Part shown: positions 1-8,720 of the stretch, piece after piece
Layout of the letters: each line of letters opens with the position of its first letter
Numbering within the stretch: the stretch's first letter is position 1
Assembly: GCA_003142355.1 (NCBI GenBank)
Contig: PLMF01000290.1
Location: forward strand, 14,278 to 31,289
DNA from: Bryobacterales bacterium
GTDB taxonomy: Bacteria > Acidobacteriota > Terriglobia > Bryobacterales > Bryobacteraceae
DNA length: 17,012 nucleotides
Reading direction: 5' to 3'
The notes under the pieces: generated by a model
The model's input: the letters and a program-made list of their open reading frames with translations, nothing else
What the model was told of the DNA's origin: nothing
Database searches by the model: none
Translations under genes and position numbers: made by a program

Positions 1-215
1 GGCGCGGTGTCGGCCCGCGACCGGCGAACCTCGTCGGCCCAACTGGAAATGGAAGCCATGGTGGTGTCGGGTCCCAGGATGGCGGACACCTGCGCACGCG
101 CCGCCGGCGTAAGCTGGGCGTGGGCGATCCGGGCCACCAGGCTGTGCCCCTCGGGCCCCCATGCAAACGTCGGCAGGCAGCCCGCAACTACGGCGATTAC
201 AGCGAACTTTCGCAT
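1..215 (-). CDS. S1/P1-type secreted nuclease, N-terminal fragment (runs off left edge)
   Basis: Zinc-dependent S1/P1 nucleases cut single-stranded DNA and RNA outside the cytoplasm. The first 71 codons are present. Residues 1-18 form a signal peptide (MRK, then a hydrophobic run ending T-F-A). Cleavage there leaves Trp19 as the new N terminus, followed by G-P-E-G-H24. In P1 nuclease the mature N-terminal Trp and the His five residues later bind zinc, so the spacing fits. The segment S-W-A-D-E-V-R at about 58-64 matches the family's SWADE motif, with Asp61 at the position of another zinc ligand. The ATG at 213-215 is chosen because it gives a complete signal peptide; no strong ribosome site is visible. 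The gene lies 75 bp downstream of the TPR gene on the same strand and may be cotranscribed. The rest of the catalytic domain is outside the window. Confidence 0.85.
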   Translation of the reverse strand, partial: MRKFAVIAVVAGCLPTFAWGPEGHSLVARIAHAQLTPAARAQVSAILGPDTTMASISSWADEVRRSRADTA

Positions 216-290
216 GCAGCTCAGCGTAACATGGCGTTCCGGCGCGGGCGACGCGTCCCCGTGTCTCCCCGTCCAAAACTCCTGCCCGCC

Positions 291-1934
291 CTACGGCTCG
301 AAGTAGGCTTCCGCCAGCTCCGGCTTCTCGCCGATGGCCCTGCGCCAGTAGGCGCGCGCCTCTTCCGCCTTGCCCGACGCCATCAGCACGTGGCCCAAAT
401 TCAAGAGGGCTTCCAGACGCTGCGGGTCCTCGCCCAGCGCCTGCTGGTAAAACTCCGCGGCTTCGCCCGTCCGGCCGAGCTTCTGGCACAGCAGGCCGGC
501 GTTGTAGTAAAGCTCGGGCCCGTGCTCGCCCAGTTGAATCAGCCGCTGGTGCAGGTCGTACGCTTCCGCGTAATCCTGGCAATCGAGCGCCAGCGCGGCC
601 AGACCCCGCATCGCGTCCGGAAAATCCGGACGCAGCATGAGGGCCTCCTCGAAGCATCGCCGCGCCACCTCCGAGTTGCCTGAGCGCGCATACGCGATGC
701 CCGCGTTGAGATACGCTTCGGGCCAGTCCGGCCGCTTTTCGAGGCAGGCCTCAAACGCCTCGGCGCTGGCCGTGAAATCGCCGCCAAGCAGCCGCAGATA
801 GCCCAGCCGGAAGCACCCGTCGCACCACTCCGGGGCCTCCTCGGGAAGCTGCGCATAGAGCTTCTCGGCCTGCTCCCGCTCGCCCTGCTGCTCCAGCACC
901 AGCGCCAGGTTCCAGAGAACTCCGGGCTGGTCGGCGTCCATCTCCAGCGCCTTCTCGTAACAAGTGCGCGCCGCCCCGAGGTTGTTCGATTCCTGCCGCG
1001 CCGCCCCCAGATTCAAATAGGCCGGCACGGAATCGGGCTTCCGCGCGATGGCCTCGGTGTACGCGCGCGCAGCCTTCTCGTAGTCGCCCATCCGGTGGTG
1101 CGCCACCCCCAGGTTGAACCAGTTCTCGAAACGCTCCGGAGCCAGTTGGGACAGACTGTGGCTGTGGCGTGCGGCCGCCGCATAGTCTCCGTCCTCGAAT
1201 GCCAGCGTTGCCAGCGCTTCCAAAACCACGGGCGACTCCGGCTGCAGCTCGGCCAGCAGGTTCGCATAGCGTCGCACCGGCTGGTGGTCTTTCTTTGCCA
1301 GGAAAACACTCACCAGGTTCGCCAGCGCCTCCTCGCACCGCGGATTGCTCGCCAGTATCCCGCGGTAGATATCCGCGGCCTCGGCCAGATGGCCGGTCTG
1401 CTGCAAGACCACGGCCTTGCCGAACAGCGCCTGCTCGTCGTTGGGGAAGAGATTCAGATACCGGTCGAGCGGTCTCGTCGCCTCGGCCGGGCGCCCGCTG
1501 TGGATGAGGCACAGGCCTAACCCCAGCCAGGCGTCCGCGCGGGTGGCGTCGGCTTCGGCCGCCCTCCGGAAAGATTCCACGGCGGCTGGCCAGCGTTTCA
1601 GATTGCCCCGGCAGACCCCCAGGTTGAAATGCGCGGTGCGATGCGTCGGCTCTAATTCCGCCAGTTGCTCGTAGATGGCGGCGGCCGATTCATAATCCCG
1701 CATTTCGTAACGGATTTGGCCCAGCGCCGAGTACAGCGCGAGATCGCGTACGCCCGATTCAATGGCGCGGCTCAATAGGCCCGCGGCGCCCTCGAGCTTG
1801 CCTTCCGACTGCAGCGATGCGGCCTTGGAAAGCGTCCGGTCCCCGCGCTTCTGCGGCCTGACGCTGTTGATCGGGGTTACGCCGGCAGCGAGCGGTGGCA
1901 CGCCGTCCTGTTCTGTTCGCGCGCGAAACCCCAT
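291..1934 (-). CDS. Tetratricopeptide repeat protein
   Basis: A 547-residue soluble protein built almost entirely of TPR units from about residue 31 to the C terminus, roughly 14-15 repeats. Typical signatures are W-F-N-L-G-V-A, A-Y-L-N-L-G-A-A and A-L-L-N-L-G-H-V followed by conserved A/Y/P positions. TPR solenoids are protein-binding scaffolds; no catalytic domain, signal peptide or membrane segment is seen, so the partner is unknown. The frame stays open upstream to 3281, but that extension reads as Arg/Gly-rich shadow sequence. The ATG at 1932-1934 is preferred because a perfect GGAGG (minus strand, 1943-1947) lies 8 nt upstream. This start places the gene's first 58 bp inside the 3' end of the preceding membrane-protein gene, so the two are probably translated from one mRNA. 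Confidence 0.85.
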   Translation of the reverse strand: MGFRARTEQDGVPPLAAGVTPINSVRPQKRGDRTLSKAASLQSEGKLEGAAGLLSRAIESGVRDLALYSALGQIRYEMRDYESAAAIYEQLAELEPTHRTAHFNLGVCRGNLKRWPAAVESFRRAAEADATRADAWLGLGLCLIHSGRPAEATRPLDRYLNLFPNDEQALFGKAVVLQQTGHLAEAADIYRGILASNPRCEEALANLVSVFLAKKDHQPVRRYANLLAELQPESPVVLEALATLAFEDGDYAAAARHSHSLSQLAPERFENWFNLGVAHHRMGDYEKAARAYTEAIARKPDSVPAYLNLGAARQESNNLGAARTCYEKALEMDADQPGVLWNLALVLEQQGEREQAEKLYAQLPEEAPEWCDGCFRLGYLRLLGGDFTASAEAFEACLEKRPDWPEAYLNAGIAYARSGNSEVARRCFEEALMLRPDFPDAMRGLAALALDCQDYAEAYDLHQRLIQLGEHGPELYYNAGLLCQKLGRTGEAAEFYQQALGEDPQRLEALLNLGHVLMASGKAEEARAYWRRAIGEKPELAEAYFEP

Positions 1935-3436
1935 GCTTCGATCCTCCGGTTCCTGAAATCGTGCGGACCGGTTTTGGCCTCCGCCAGAACCGCATATTCG
2001 GAACGCCCCGGCGGCGCGCCCCCCGGGCGGGGCTGCGGCATGTTGGCTGCAGACTCCAGCCGCCGCCATTGCGCCGTGGTCGCGGACCCTTCTTCCGTAC
2101 CGCCCGAAAGGTAGGCGCAGATTCTCCCCAGCAGGTCGTCGTTCGCCGCCAGCTTCATCCAGTAGAGCCGCGCTCGCTCGCCGGGTTCGCTGAAGAATCC
2201 CACGCCCCCGGATTCCAGCGTGTCGTCGGTCCACCGGTCCACTTCCTGACCTTCGATGGAAGTGATCACCCGGTTGCCATTCACCTCCACCGCCACATGG
2301 TATGGCGTGTCGTTGTGCACCATGACCGATAGCGGCACTTCCACCCTGTGCCCCTTCTTCCCGCCGACCACGGGATAGTGCACCATAGCGATCACGGGGC
2401 GCAGGCCGGGATCCACCACCGTGAACTTCATGGCGTAGTAATTCTGCACGTCGCGCGCACGCACCACCCAACCCATGCTCTTGCTCTCGATCTGGGCGAA
2501 GAATTCCAGCCGGTAATTCGCGTAGGCCGCCGAAGGACGGTAGAGAGCCAGTTGGCCCGTGCGCACATATCCGTCCGGATGACGCGACCAGCCGGGAGCC
2601 CAGCTCCGGGGCGCCGCATTCCAGAATTCCATGCCCCCGTGGAATGTATCCGTCAGCTCCACCGCGGCGCGCCTCGAGATGGTGCTGCGCACCCAACTCA
2701 GAGGCCGCGTTTTGATATCCGTCTCGGGCGCCGGGTTCGTCCGCGCCGCCGCCGCGCCAACCGCGGCGGATATCCCCCGGCTCATCGCCGCCGTCGCCAC
2801 CAGATTCTTGGCGGCCCCCGCGCCGTACCACATGCCCGCGGCCACGAATAAGCCCGCCGCGATCGCTTCCAAGCCTCGATGCGTGGCGGCGCCGCCGGGC
2901 CGGCTGCTCTGGCGCCCAGCCTTCCGCGGGACCAGCTTTTCCAGCCGGTCGAACGCCGGCCGCAACGCAAAGCGCGGCCCAACAGGGGCCGTGTTCGGCG
3001 CCTGCCACTCCAGCCAGTCCACCGCCGCGCCGCGCACATTCTCGCAATGGAAGTCCGGCGTAATGAAACCTGGTTCCGGCATGCCCGCCGCCACGGCTTG
3101 CGGCCGCGCATTCACCACCTCCGGCTCGGCGCTCGCCTCCACCCGCGCCGCAGCCGGCGCGGCGGCCACTCGGAATGGCCCCAGTACCGCCGCTTTGGGA
3201 GCGGCATTTCCACACAGCGCATAAGCCACCGATAGCCGCGCCTCTCGGGCCACCGCTTCCGCCGCGGGGCTTGGCATCCAACTGTCGCTGGCCTCCGGGA
3301 AAGGCTCTGGCGCGGCCGCCCGGTCCAGCGTTTCCCGGAGACGCTCCTCATACTTGCGCTGAGCGGGGAAGCGGAATTCGCCGTCTCGAGGCGGCTCGAA
3401 TGCATCGATATCTTTACCGCAATACAAGCAGCCCAC
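1877..3436 (-). CDS. Membrane-anchored protein with N-terminal CxxC knuckle and laminin-G/DUF1080-like domain
   Basis: A 519-residue protein of unknown function. It opens with G-C-L-Y-C-G-K, half of a small zinc ribbon; the second metal-binding pair expected in such heads is not seen, since the next stretch reads F-R-F-P-A-Q-R. Residues 40-185 are Ala/Pro-rich and probably disordered. One transmembrane helix lies at about 188-210. After it, residues 255-430 look like a concanavalin-like beta-sandwich of the laminin-G/DUF1080 type (D-T-F-H-G-G at 263-268, G-W-V-V-R-A-R at 322-328, G-V-G-F-F-S at 411-416). Such domains often bind sugars or other ligands, but no catalytic residues can be assigned. 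The start is GTG (3434-3436) behind a GAGAAAGG stretch; a consensus -10 box lies 26 bp upstream. The 3' end overlaps the TPR gene by 58 bp. Confidence 0.75.
   Translation of the reverse strand: MGCLYCGKDIDAFEPPRDGEFRFPAQRKYEERLRETLDRAAAPEPFPEASDSWMPSPAAEAVAREARLSVAYALCGNAAPKAAVLGPFRVAAAPAAARVEASAEPEVVNARPQAVAAGMPEPGFITPDFHCENVRGAAVDWLEWQAPNTAPVGPRFALRPAFDRLEKLVPRKAGRQSSRPGGAATHRGLEAIAAGLFVAAGMWYGAGAAKNLVATAAMSRGISAAVGAAAARTNPAPETDIKTRPLSWVRSTISRRAAVELTDTFHGGMEFWNAAPRSWAPGWSRHPDGYVRTGQLALYRPSAAYANYRLEFFAQIESKSMGWVVRARDVQNYYAMKFTVVDPGLRPVIAMVHYPVVGGKKGHRVEVPLSVMVHNDTPYHVAVEVNGNRVITSIEGQEVDRWTDDTLESGGVGFFSEPGERARLYWMKLAANDDLLGRICAYLSGGTEEGSATTAQWRRLESAANMPQPRPGGAPPGRSEYAVLAEAKTGPHDFRNRRIEAWGFAREQNRTACHRSLPA
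1943..1947 (-). promoter_or_regulatory. Ribosome binding site deciding the TPR gene start
   Basis: On the minus strand a GGAGG core is followed after 8 nt by the ATG at 1934. It lies within the coding region of the upstream membrane-protein gene and argues for the internal start rather than the 996-codon open frame that begins at 3281. Confidence 0.75.
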
Positions 3437-3462
3437 CGCCTTTCTCGGTGTATGCTGGCCTG

Positions 3463-3468
3463 ATTATA
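3463..3468 (-). promoter_or_regulatory. -10 box upstream of the membrane-protein gene
   Basis: The minus strand reads TATAAT, a perfect match to the sigma-70 -10 consensus, 26 bp from the GTG start, which predicts a leader of about 20 nt. The 70 bp upstream are strikingly AT-rich for this genome (repeated GAATTT and AATTATT), as expected of an UP-like promoter region. I see no good -35 hexamer at 16-18 bp. Confidence 0.5.
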
Positions 3469-3574
3469 CCGTCAGATAAAGCCACAAATTCTGCGAAATT
3501 CTCGAATAATTACCATCGATTTAGTTAATCATTTCCCATTATCCGAGGTTAATTCTGACCCGCCGGGGCGCCAG

Positions 3575-3705
3575 TTCTCCGCGCTCTCTGCCTCCTCTGC
3601 GCGCTCTGCAACCCCGGGCAAGACGCGCCATCCCCCACTGACCAAGTGCTCCTTTTACCTTCGTTTTACTCAGCGTCTCAGCGTCTCTGCGGTGAAATTC
3701 CTTGC
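3575..3705. repeat. Dispersed CGCAGAGACGC-type repeat region
   Basis: This part of the 281-bp intergenic region holds two blocks of the same flavour. At about 3575-3612 is a run of CTCTGC/GCGCTC units, and at about 3668-3702 is CTCAGCGTCTCAGCGTCTC followed by TGCGGTGAAA. Read on the minus strand these give the CACCGCAGAGACGCTGAGACGC motif, a type of short dispersed intergenic sequence I recall from many bacterial genomes. No gene is seen. The block lies directly downstream of the copA stop codon. Confidence 0.4.
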
Positions 3706-3717
3706 GGATTCCCGCCC

Positions 3718-5741
<2,024 letters not shown>

Positions 5742-5745
<4 letters not shown>

Positions 5746-5957
5746 GCCGGCACTTCGTAGCCCAGGGCTCGCACGGCGCCGGCGAGCGTCTCGGGTTTCA
5801 CCACGTCCGCATCGTATTCCACGGTGGCCGTGGCCGCCTCCAGGTCGACGGCGGCCTTCGTCACGCCCGGCGTCCCGGCCAGCCGCCGCTCCACGCTGCG
5901 CGCGCAATTGGCACAGGTCATGCCCCGCACCGGAAGATTGAGAATTTGGTTCGCCAT
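5742..5957 (-). CDS. copZ: CopZ-like copper chaperone / stand-alone heavy-metal-associated domain
   Basis: A 71-residue single HMA domain of the ferredoxin-like fold. The copper-binding loop is G-M-T-C15-A-N-C18, and the C terminus has the usual A-L-G-Y-E-V pattern. Such proteins bind Cu(I) and hand it to CopA. The stop codon shares bases with the copA start (ATGA, 4-bp overlap), so the ATPase is probably made by translational coupling. Many CopA proteins carry two N-terminal HMA domains; here one is in this small protein and the other in CopA, so the pair resembles a split version of that arrangement. The start lies 17 bp from the start of a divergent gene, and no Shine-Dalgarno sequence precedes it. 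No CueR or CsoR-type regulator is encoded nearby. Confidence 0.88.
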
Positions 5958-5974
5958 ACATATATGATGACATC
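5938..5974 (+). promoter_or_regulatory. Divergent promoter for the GNAT gene (leaderless) over the copZ start
   Basis: On the plus strand TTGAGA (5938-5943) and TATGAT (5963-5968) match the sigma-70 -35 and -10 boxes at 5 of 6 positions each, with a 19-bp spacer. Transcription would begin about 6-7 bp after the -10 box, right at the ATG at 5975, giving a leaderless mRNA. The -35 box lies inside the copZ coding region. A near-perfect palindrome, ATGATG-A-CATCAT (5964-5976), straddles the GNAT start and could be an operator. The copZ promoter must lie in or beyond the same 17 bp. Confidence 0.45.
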
Positions 5975-6745
5975 ATGGTTTTCGCCGATGCGTCGCTGGC
6001 ACAGCGGATTGAAGCCGCCGAGGCGGCCAACGCCCGGGGGTGTAGCCCCCGCGGCGCATGTGTGCTCGAAGTGGCCGGCGGCTGCGCCATTTTCACGGGT
6101 GCGGATTCGCCCCTCACCCACGCCGTGGGAATCGGTCTCAACGGCGCCGTGAGCGAGGCCCAGATCGGCGCTCTCGAAACGTTCTTCCGCACCCGTGGCG
6201 CCAAGCCCACCATCGACCTCTGCCCCCTGGCCGACCCCGCCCTGCTCCAGGCGCTGAGCCAGCGCGGCTACCGGCCCGCGGAGTTCAACAACGTTCTGGT
6301 GCGGCCGCTGGCCCGATCGGAAATCGTGCTCACGCCGCGCGTGCGGCGCGCGCTGGCCGGCGAGGACGATCCGTGGTCCTACACCGTGGGCCGCGGCTTC
6401 TTCGACCAGCCGGAGCTCACCACCGAGGAGATGGACGTGGGCCGCGCCATTTTCGCCATGCCCGGAGCCATGTGCTACCTGGCGGTTGTGGAGACCGGTG
6501 CCAGCGCCGGAGGTGCCGCTTTGGCCATACGCCATGGCTTGGCAACCCTGTTTGCCGACAGCACCATCGCCCAGTTCCGCTGCCACGGCCTGCATCGCGA
6601 GCTCATCGCCGCGCGGCTCAACGAAGCCATTGCGCAAGGCTGCGATATGGCCACGGCTTCCACGCTCCCCGGCAGCGTATCGCAGCGCAACTACGAGCGC
6701 GCCGGCTTCGAGGTGGTCTATACCAAGGTGACCCTGGTCGCGTAG
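5975..6745 (+). CDS. GNAT-family N-acetyltransferase
   Basis: A 256-residue protein with the two-part layout of larger GNAT enzymes: a degenerate N-terminal half (A-V-G-I-G-L-N-G near 50-57, E-T-F-F-R-T-R near 68-74) and a C-terminal acetyl-CoA-binding half. The C-terminal half has the core strand C-Y-L-A-V-V-E and the pyrophosphate-loop region F-R-C-H-G-L-H. It ends with [11 protein letters not shown], the usual last helix and strand of the fold. The loop departs from the R/Q-x-x-G-x-G/A consensus, so cofactor binding may be weakened. The acceptor substrate is unknown. The ATG at 5975 coincides with the predicted transcription start. The segment around residues 20-29 ([10 protein letters not shown]) is encoded by a GC hairpin and looks like a local change in this gene. 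Confidence 0.75.
   Translation: MVFADASLAQRIEAAEAANARGCSPRGACVLEVAGGCAIFTGADSPLTHAVGIGLNGAVSEAQIGALETFFRTRGAKPTIDLCPLADPALLQALSQRGYRPAEFNNVLVRPLARSEIVLTPRVRRALAGEDDPWSYTVGRGFFDQPELTTEEMDVGRAIFAMPGAMCYLAVVETGASAGGAALAIRHGLATLFADSTIAQFRCHGLHRELIAARLNEAIAQGCDMATASTLPGSVSQRNYERAGFEVVYTKVTLVA
6035..6051. repeat. Small GC palindrome inside the acetyltransferase gene
   Basis: CGGGGG and CCCCCG are separated by TGTAG, forming a perfect 6-bp stem with a 5-nt loop near the 5' end of the gene. It is translated in frame and may be a tiny dispersed palindrome inserted into the coding region. Confidence 0.35.
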
Positions 6746-6827
6746 AAGCTCCCAGCTATCGGCTTTCAGCTTAAGACAGCGCCACCGGGGGTTTGGCTGA
6801 AAGCTGAAAGCTGATCGCTGAAAGCTC
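6746..6827. repeat. Imperfect inverted repeat with GCTGAAA units
   Basis: The left arm (6746-6772) starts immediately after the acetyltransferase stop codon and pairs with the right arm (6801-6827) at 22 of 27 positions. The inner 20 bp (6753-6772 against 6801-6820) match at 18 of 20. The right arm holds AAGCTGAAAGCTGATCGCTG, with repeated GCTGAAA units. This type of AGCTGAAAGC dispersed repeat is, as far as I know, common in intergenic DNA of acidobacteria and others. It could also act as a transcription attenuator between this gene and the glycosyltransferase gene. The loop is 28 nt and no T-run follows. Confidence 0.6.
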
Positions 6828-6867
6828 TTTCTTTGAGATCTTCGCCGCCCCTCCGGCACTACAAATT

Positions 6868-8715
6868 GTGTGGCTCGACCACTGGGTGGCGGCGTGTCTG
6901 GTTCCCCTCGCGGCATGGATCCTGCTGAGTGGGCTGGATGATCTGTTTATCGACCTGGTCTTTTTCCTCACGGGCCGAAAACAGTTTCCGTGGCCGGCGG
7001 AATCGGAGTTGGATCAGGCTCCTCAGCGCCGGATCGCTATTCTGGTGCCCTTGTGGCGCGAATACCGCGTAATCGGGCGGATGCTCGAGCATAATCTCTC
7101 GGTCATTCGTTACGAGAACTACGACATATTCGTCGGTGTCTACCCCAATGACGAGCTCACGGCACGGTCGGTAGCCGGGAAAGAGCGCCGCCACTCCCGC
7201 GTCCACCTGGCCCGGTGCCCGCACGACGGCCCCACTTCCAAGGGCGACTGTCTGAATTGGATCTATCGCCGGATGACGGACTACGAAGCTCGCCAGGGAG
7301 TCCATTTCGATGTGGTGGTGACGCACGATGCCGAGGACCTGATTCACCCGGAATCGCTGCGTCTGATCAACTGGTTCTCCCGCAGTTACGACATGGTGCA
7401 AGTTCCGGTGCTGCCCCTGCCCACCGGGCCAAACGAATTCACCCACGGGATCTACTGCGACGAGTTTGCGGAATACCAGTTGAAAGACATCCCCGTGCGC
7501 CAGCGGATCAACGGGTTTCTGCCCTCCAACGGCGTCGGAACCGGTTTTGCGCGCGCCGCGCTGGAACGGCTGGGCGAAGCCCATCAGGGACGCGTCTTCG
7601 ACCCCGAATCCCTGACCGAAGACTACGATAGCGGCTACCGGCTGCACGCTCTCGGTTATCGCCAGGTGTTTGTCCCTATCCGGCTGGATGCCGCCGCCCC
7701 GGAGGCCACACGCGAGTACTTTCCGCGAGACTTCCGCTCGGCCATTCGCCAGCGCAGCCGATGGGTGGCGGGCATTGCACTCCAGGGCTGGCAGCGCCAC
7801 GGATGGCGCCCCTGGCGGCAGGTCTACTGGTTGTGGCGAGACCGCAAAGGGCTGGTGGGCAATCTGCTCTCGCCGGCCGGCAACCTGTTTCTTCTGTATG
7901 GCGTATCCAGTTACCTGCTGACCGCCCGGCCCGGCCAGGCATGGCACCTGGCGAGCTGCGTCCCGTTGTGGGTCACCCGCATTTGTGGGATCACGTTTGG
8001 AATCTCGCTGCTGCAAGCCATGGTGCGGGCGCATTGCTGCGCGTGTATCTACGGATGGCGATTCGCCGCCGCATCGCCGTTGCGGATCTTCTGGGGCAAC
8101 CTGTTGAACTGCGCCGCCACGGTGGCCGCGTTGAAGCAGTTCGTGGCGGCGCAAATCGAACACCGCACCCTGGCCTGGAACAAGACCGAGCATGCTTACC
8201 CCGCACACCGCACCCCGGAGCTGGGAAGGCCCCGGCTGGGTGAGGTTCTGATAGGCATGAACCGGGTATCGACCGGTCAACTGGAAGCGGCTCTGCGCAG
8301 GGCTCCGGACGGCCTTCGGCTGGGTGAATATCTTCTGCAATTACAGCAAATTTCAGAAGAAAACCTCTACCAGGCCTTGAGCTCCCAATTGGGAATCCCC
8401 CGGGGGCTTCCCAGCAGTGCGGAGGTGGACCGCCTGGCGACCCGCGCGCTGCCGGCGGCAGCCGCGCTGCGGTGGAAGGTGATGCCTTACCGCGTGGATG
8501 CGGGCCAGCTTCACGTATTCACCGCGGACGTGCCGTCGGATGCCATGGTGCGGGAACTGAACCGCCTTTCCGAATTGGAGCTCCGCTTCCACCTCATCCG
8601 CCCCAACGAGTTCGAAAACCTGGCTCGAGAGTATCTGTCGCCGCCGCCTTCCGTCAGCCATCCCGCCCATAGAAATTTTAGATTGGACTCGCTCGAAACG
8701 CGGCCCATACACTAG
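6868..8715 (+). CDS. nfrB: NfrB-like membrane glycosyltransferase (GT2 plus MshEN domain)
   Basis: A 615-residue inner-membrane protein resembling E. coli NfrB, which with NfrA is needed for phage N4 adsorption and makes a surface polysaccharide. An N-terminal helix (about 8-34) contains L-S-G-L-D-D-L-F-I-D, almost the same as in NfrB. The family 2 glycosyltransferase domain follows, with G-P-T-S-K-G-D-C-L-N (121-130), H153-D-A-E-D157 for nucleotide-sugar/metal binding, T250-E-D-Y-D as catalytic base region, and Q295-R-S-R-W299. These are the features of a processive, BcsA-like enzyme. Two or three helices follow at about 330-430. Residues 455-590 form an MshEN/T2SSE-N-like domain (R-L-G-E-V-L-I, L-R-L-G-E-Y-L-L), a fold known elsewhere to bind cyclic di-GMP. 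The start is GTG with no clear ribosome site. No nfrA-like partner is in view. The gene ends 5 bp before the GAF-ANTAR gene. Confidence 0.85.
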   Translation: MWLDHWVAACLVPLAAWILLSGLDDLFIDLVFFLTGRKQFPWPAESELDQAPQRRIAILVPLWREYRVIGRMLEHNLSVIRYENYDIFVGVYPNDELTARSVAGKERRHSRVHLARCPHDGPTSKGDCLNWIYRRMTDYEARQGVHFDVVVTHDAEDLIHPESLRLINWFSRSYDMVQVPVLPLPTGPNEFTHGIYCDEFAEYQLKDIPVRQRINGFLPSNGVGTGFARAALERLGEAHQGRVFDPESLTEDYDSGYRLHALGYRQVFVPIRLDAAAPEATREYFPRDFRSAIRQRSRWVAGIALQGWQRHGWRPWRQVYWLWRDRKGLVGNLLSPAGNLFLLYGVSSYLLTARPGQAWHLASCVPLWVTRICGITFGISLLQAMVRAHCCACIYGWRFAAASPLRIFWGNLLNCAATVAALKQFVAAQIEHRTLAWNKTEHAYPAHRTPELGRPRLGEVLIGMNRVSTGQLEAALRRAPDGLRLGEYLLQLQQISEENLYQALSSQLGIPRGLPSSAEVDRLATRALPAAAALRWKVMPYRVDAGQLHVFTADVPSDAMVRELNRLSELELRFHLIRPNEFENLAREYLSPPPSVSHPAHRNFRLDSLETRPIH

Positions 8716-8720
8716 GAATC

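Noticed and set aside
216..290. Small gene or terminator between the TPR and nuclease genes
   Set aside because: Only 75 bp, with no hairpin followed by a T-run and no credible open frame.
1935..3281. N-terminal extension of the TPR open frame
   Set aside because: It reads as Arg/Gly-rich low-complexity sequence and overlaps the membrane-protein gene. The GGAGG at 1943-1947 supports the internal ATG at 1934.
5918..6916. Minus-strand open frame (332 codons) opposite the acetyltransferase
   Set aside because: It includes a translation of the GCTGAAA repeat and covers the acetyltransferase in shadow; no domain is present.
6859..8340. Minus-strand open frame (493 codons) opposite the glycosyltransferase
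   Set aside because: No recognisable domain, while the plus strand encodes a clear NfrB-like enzyme.
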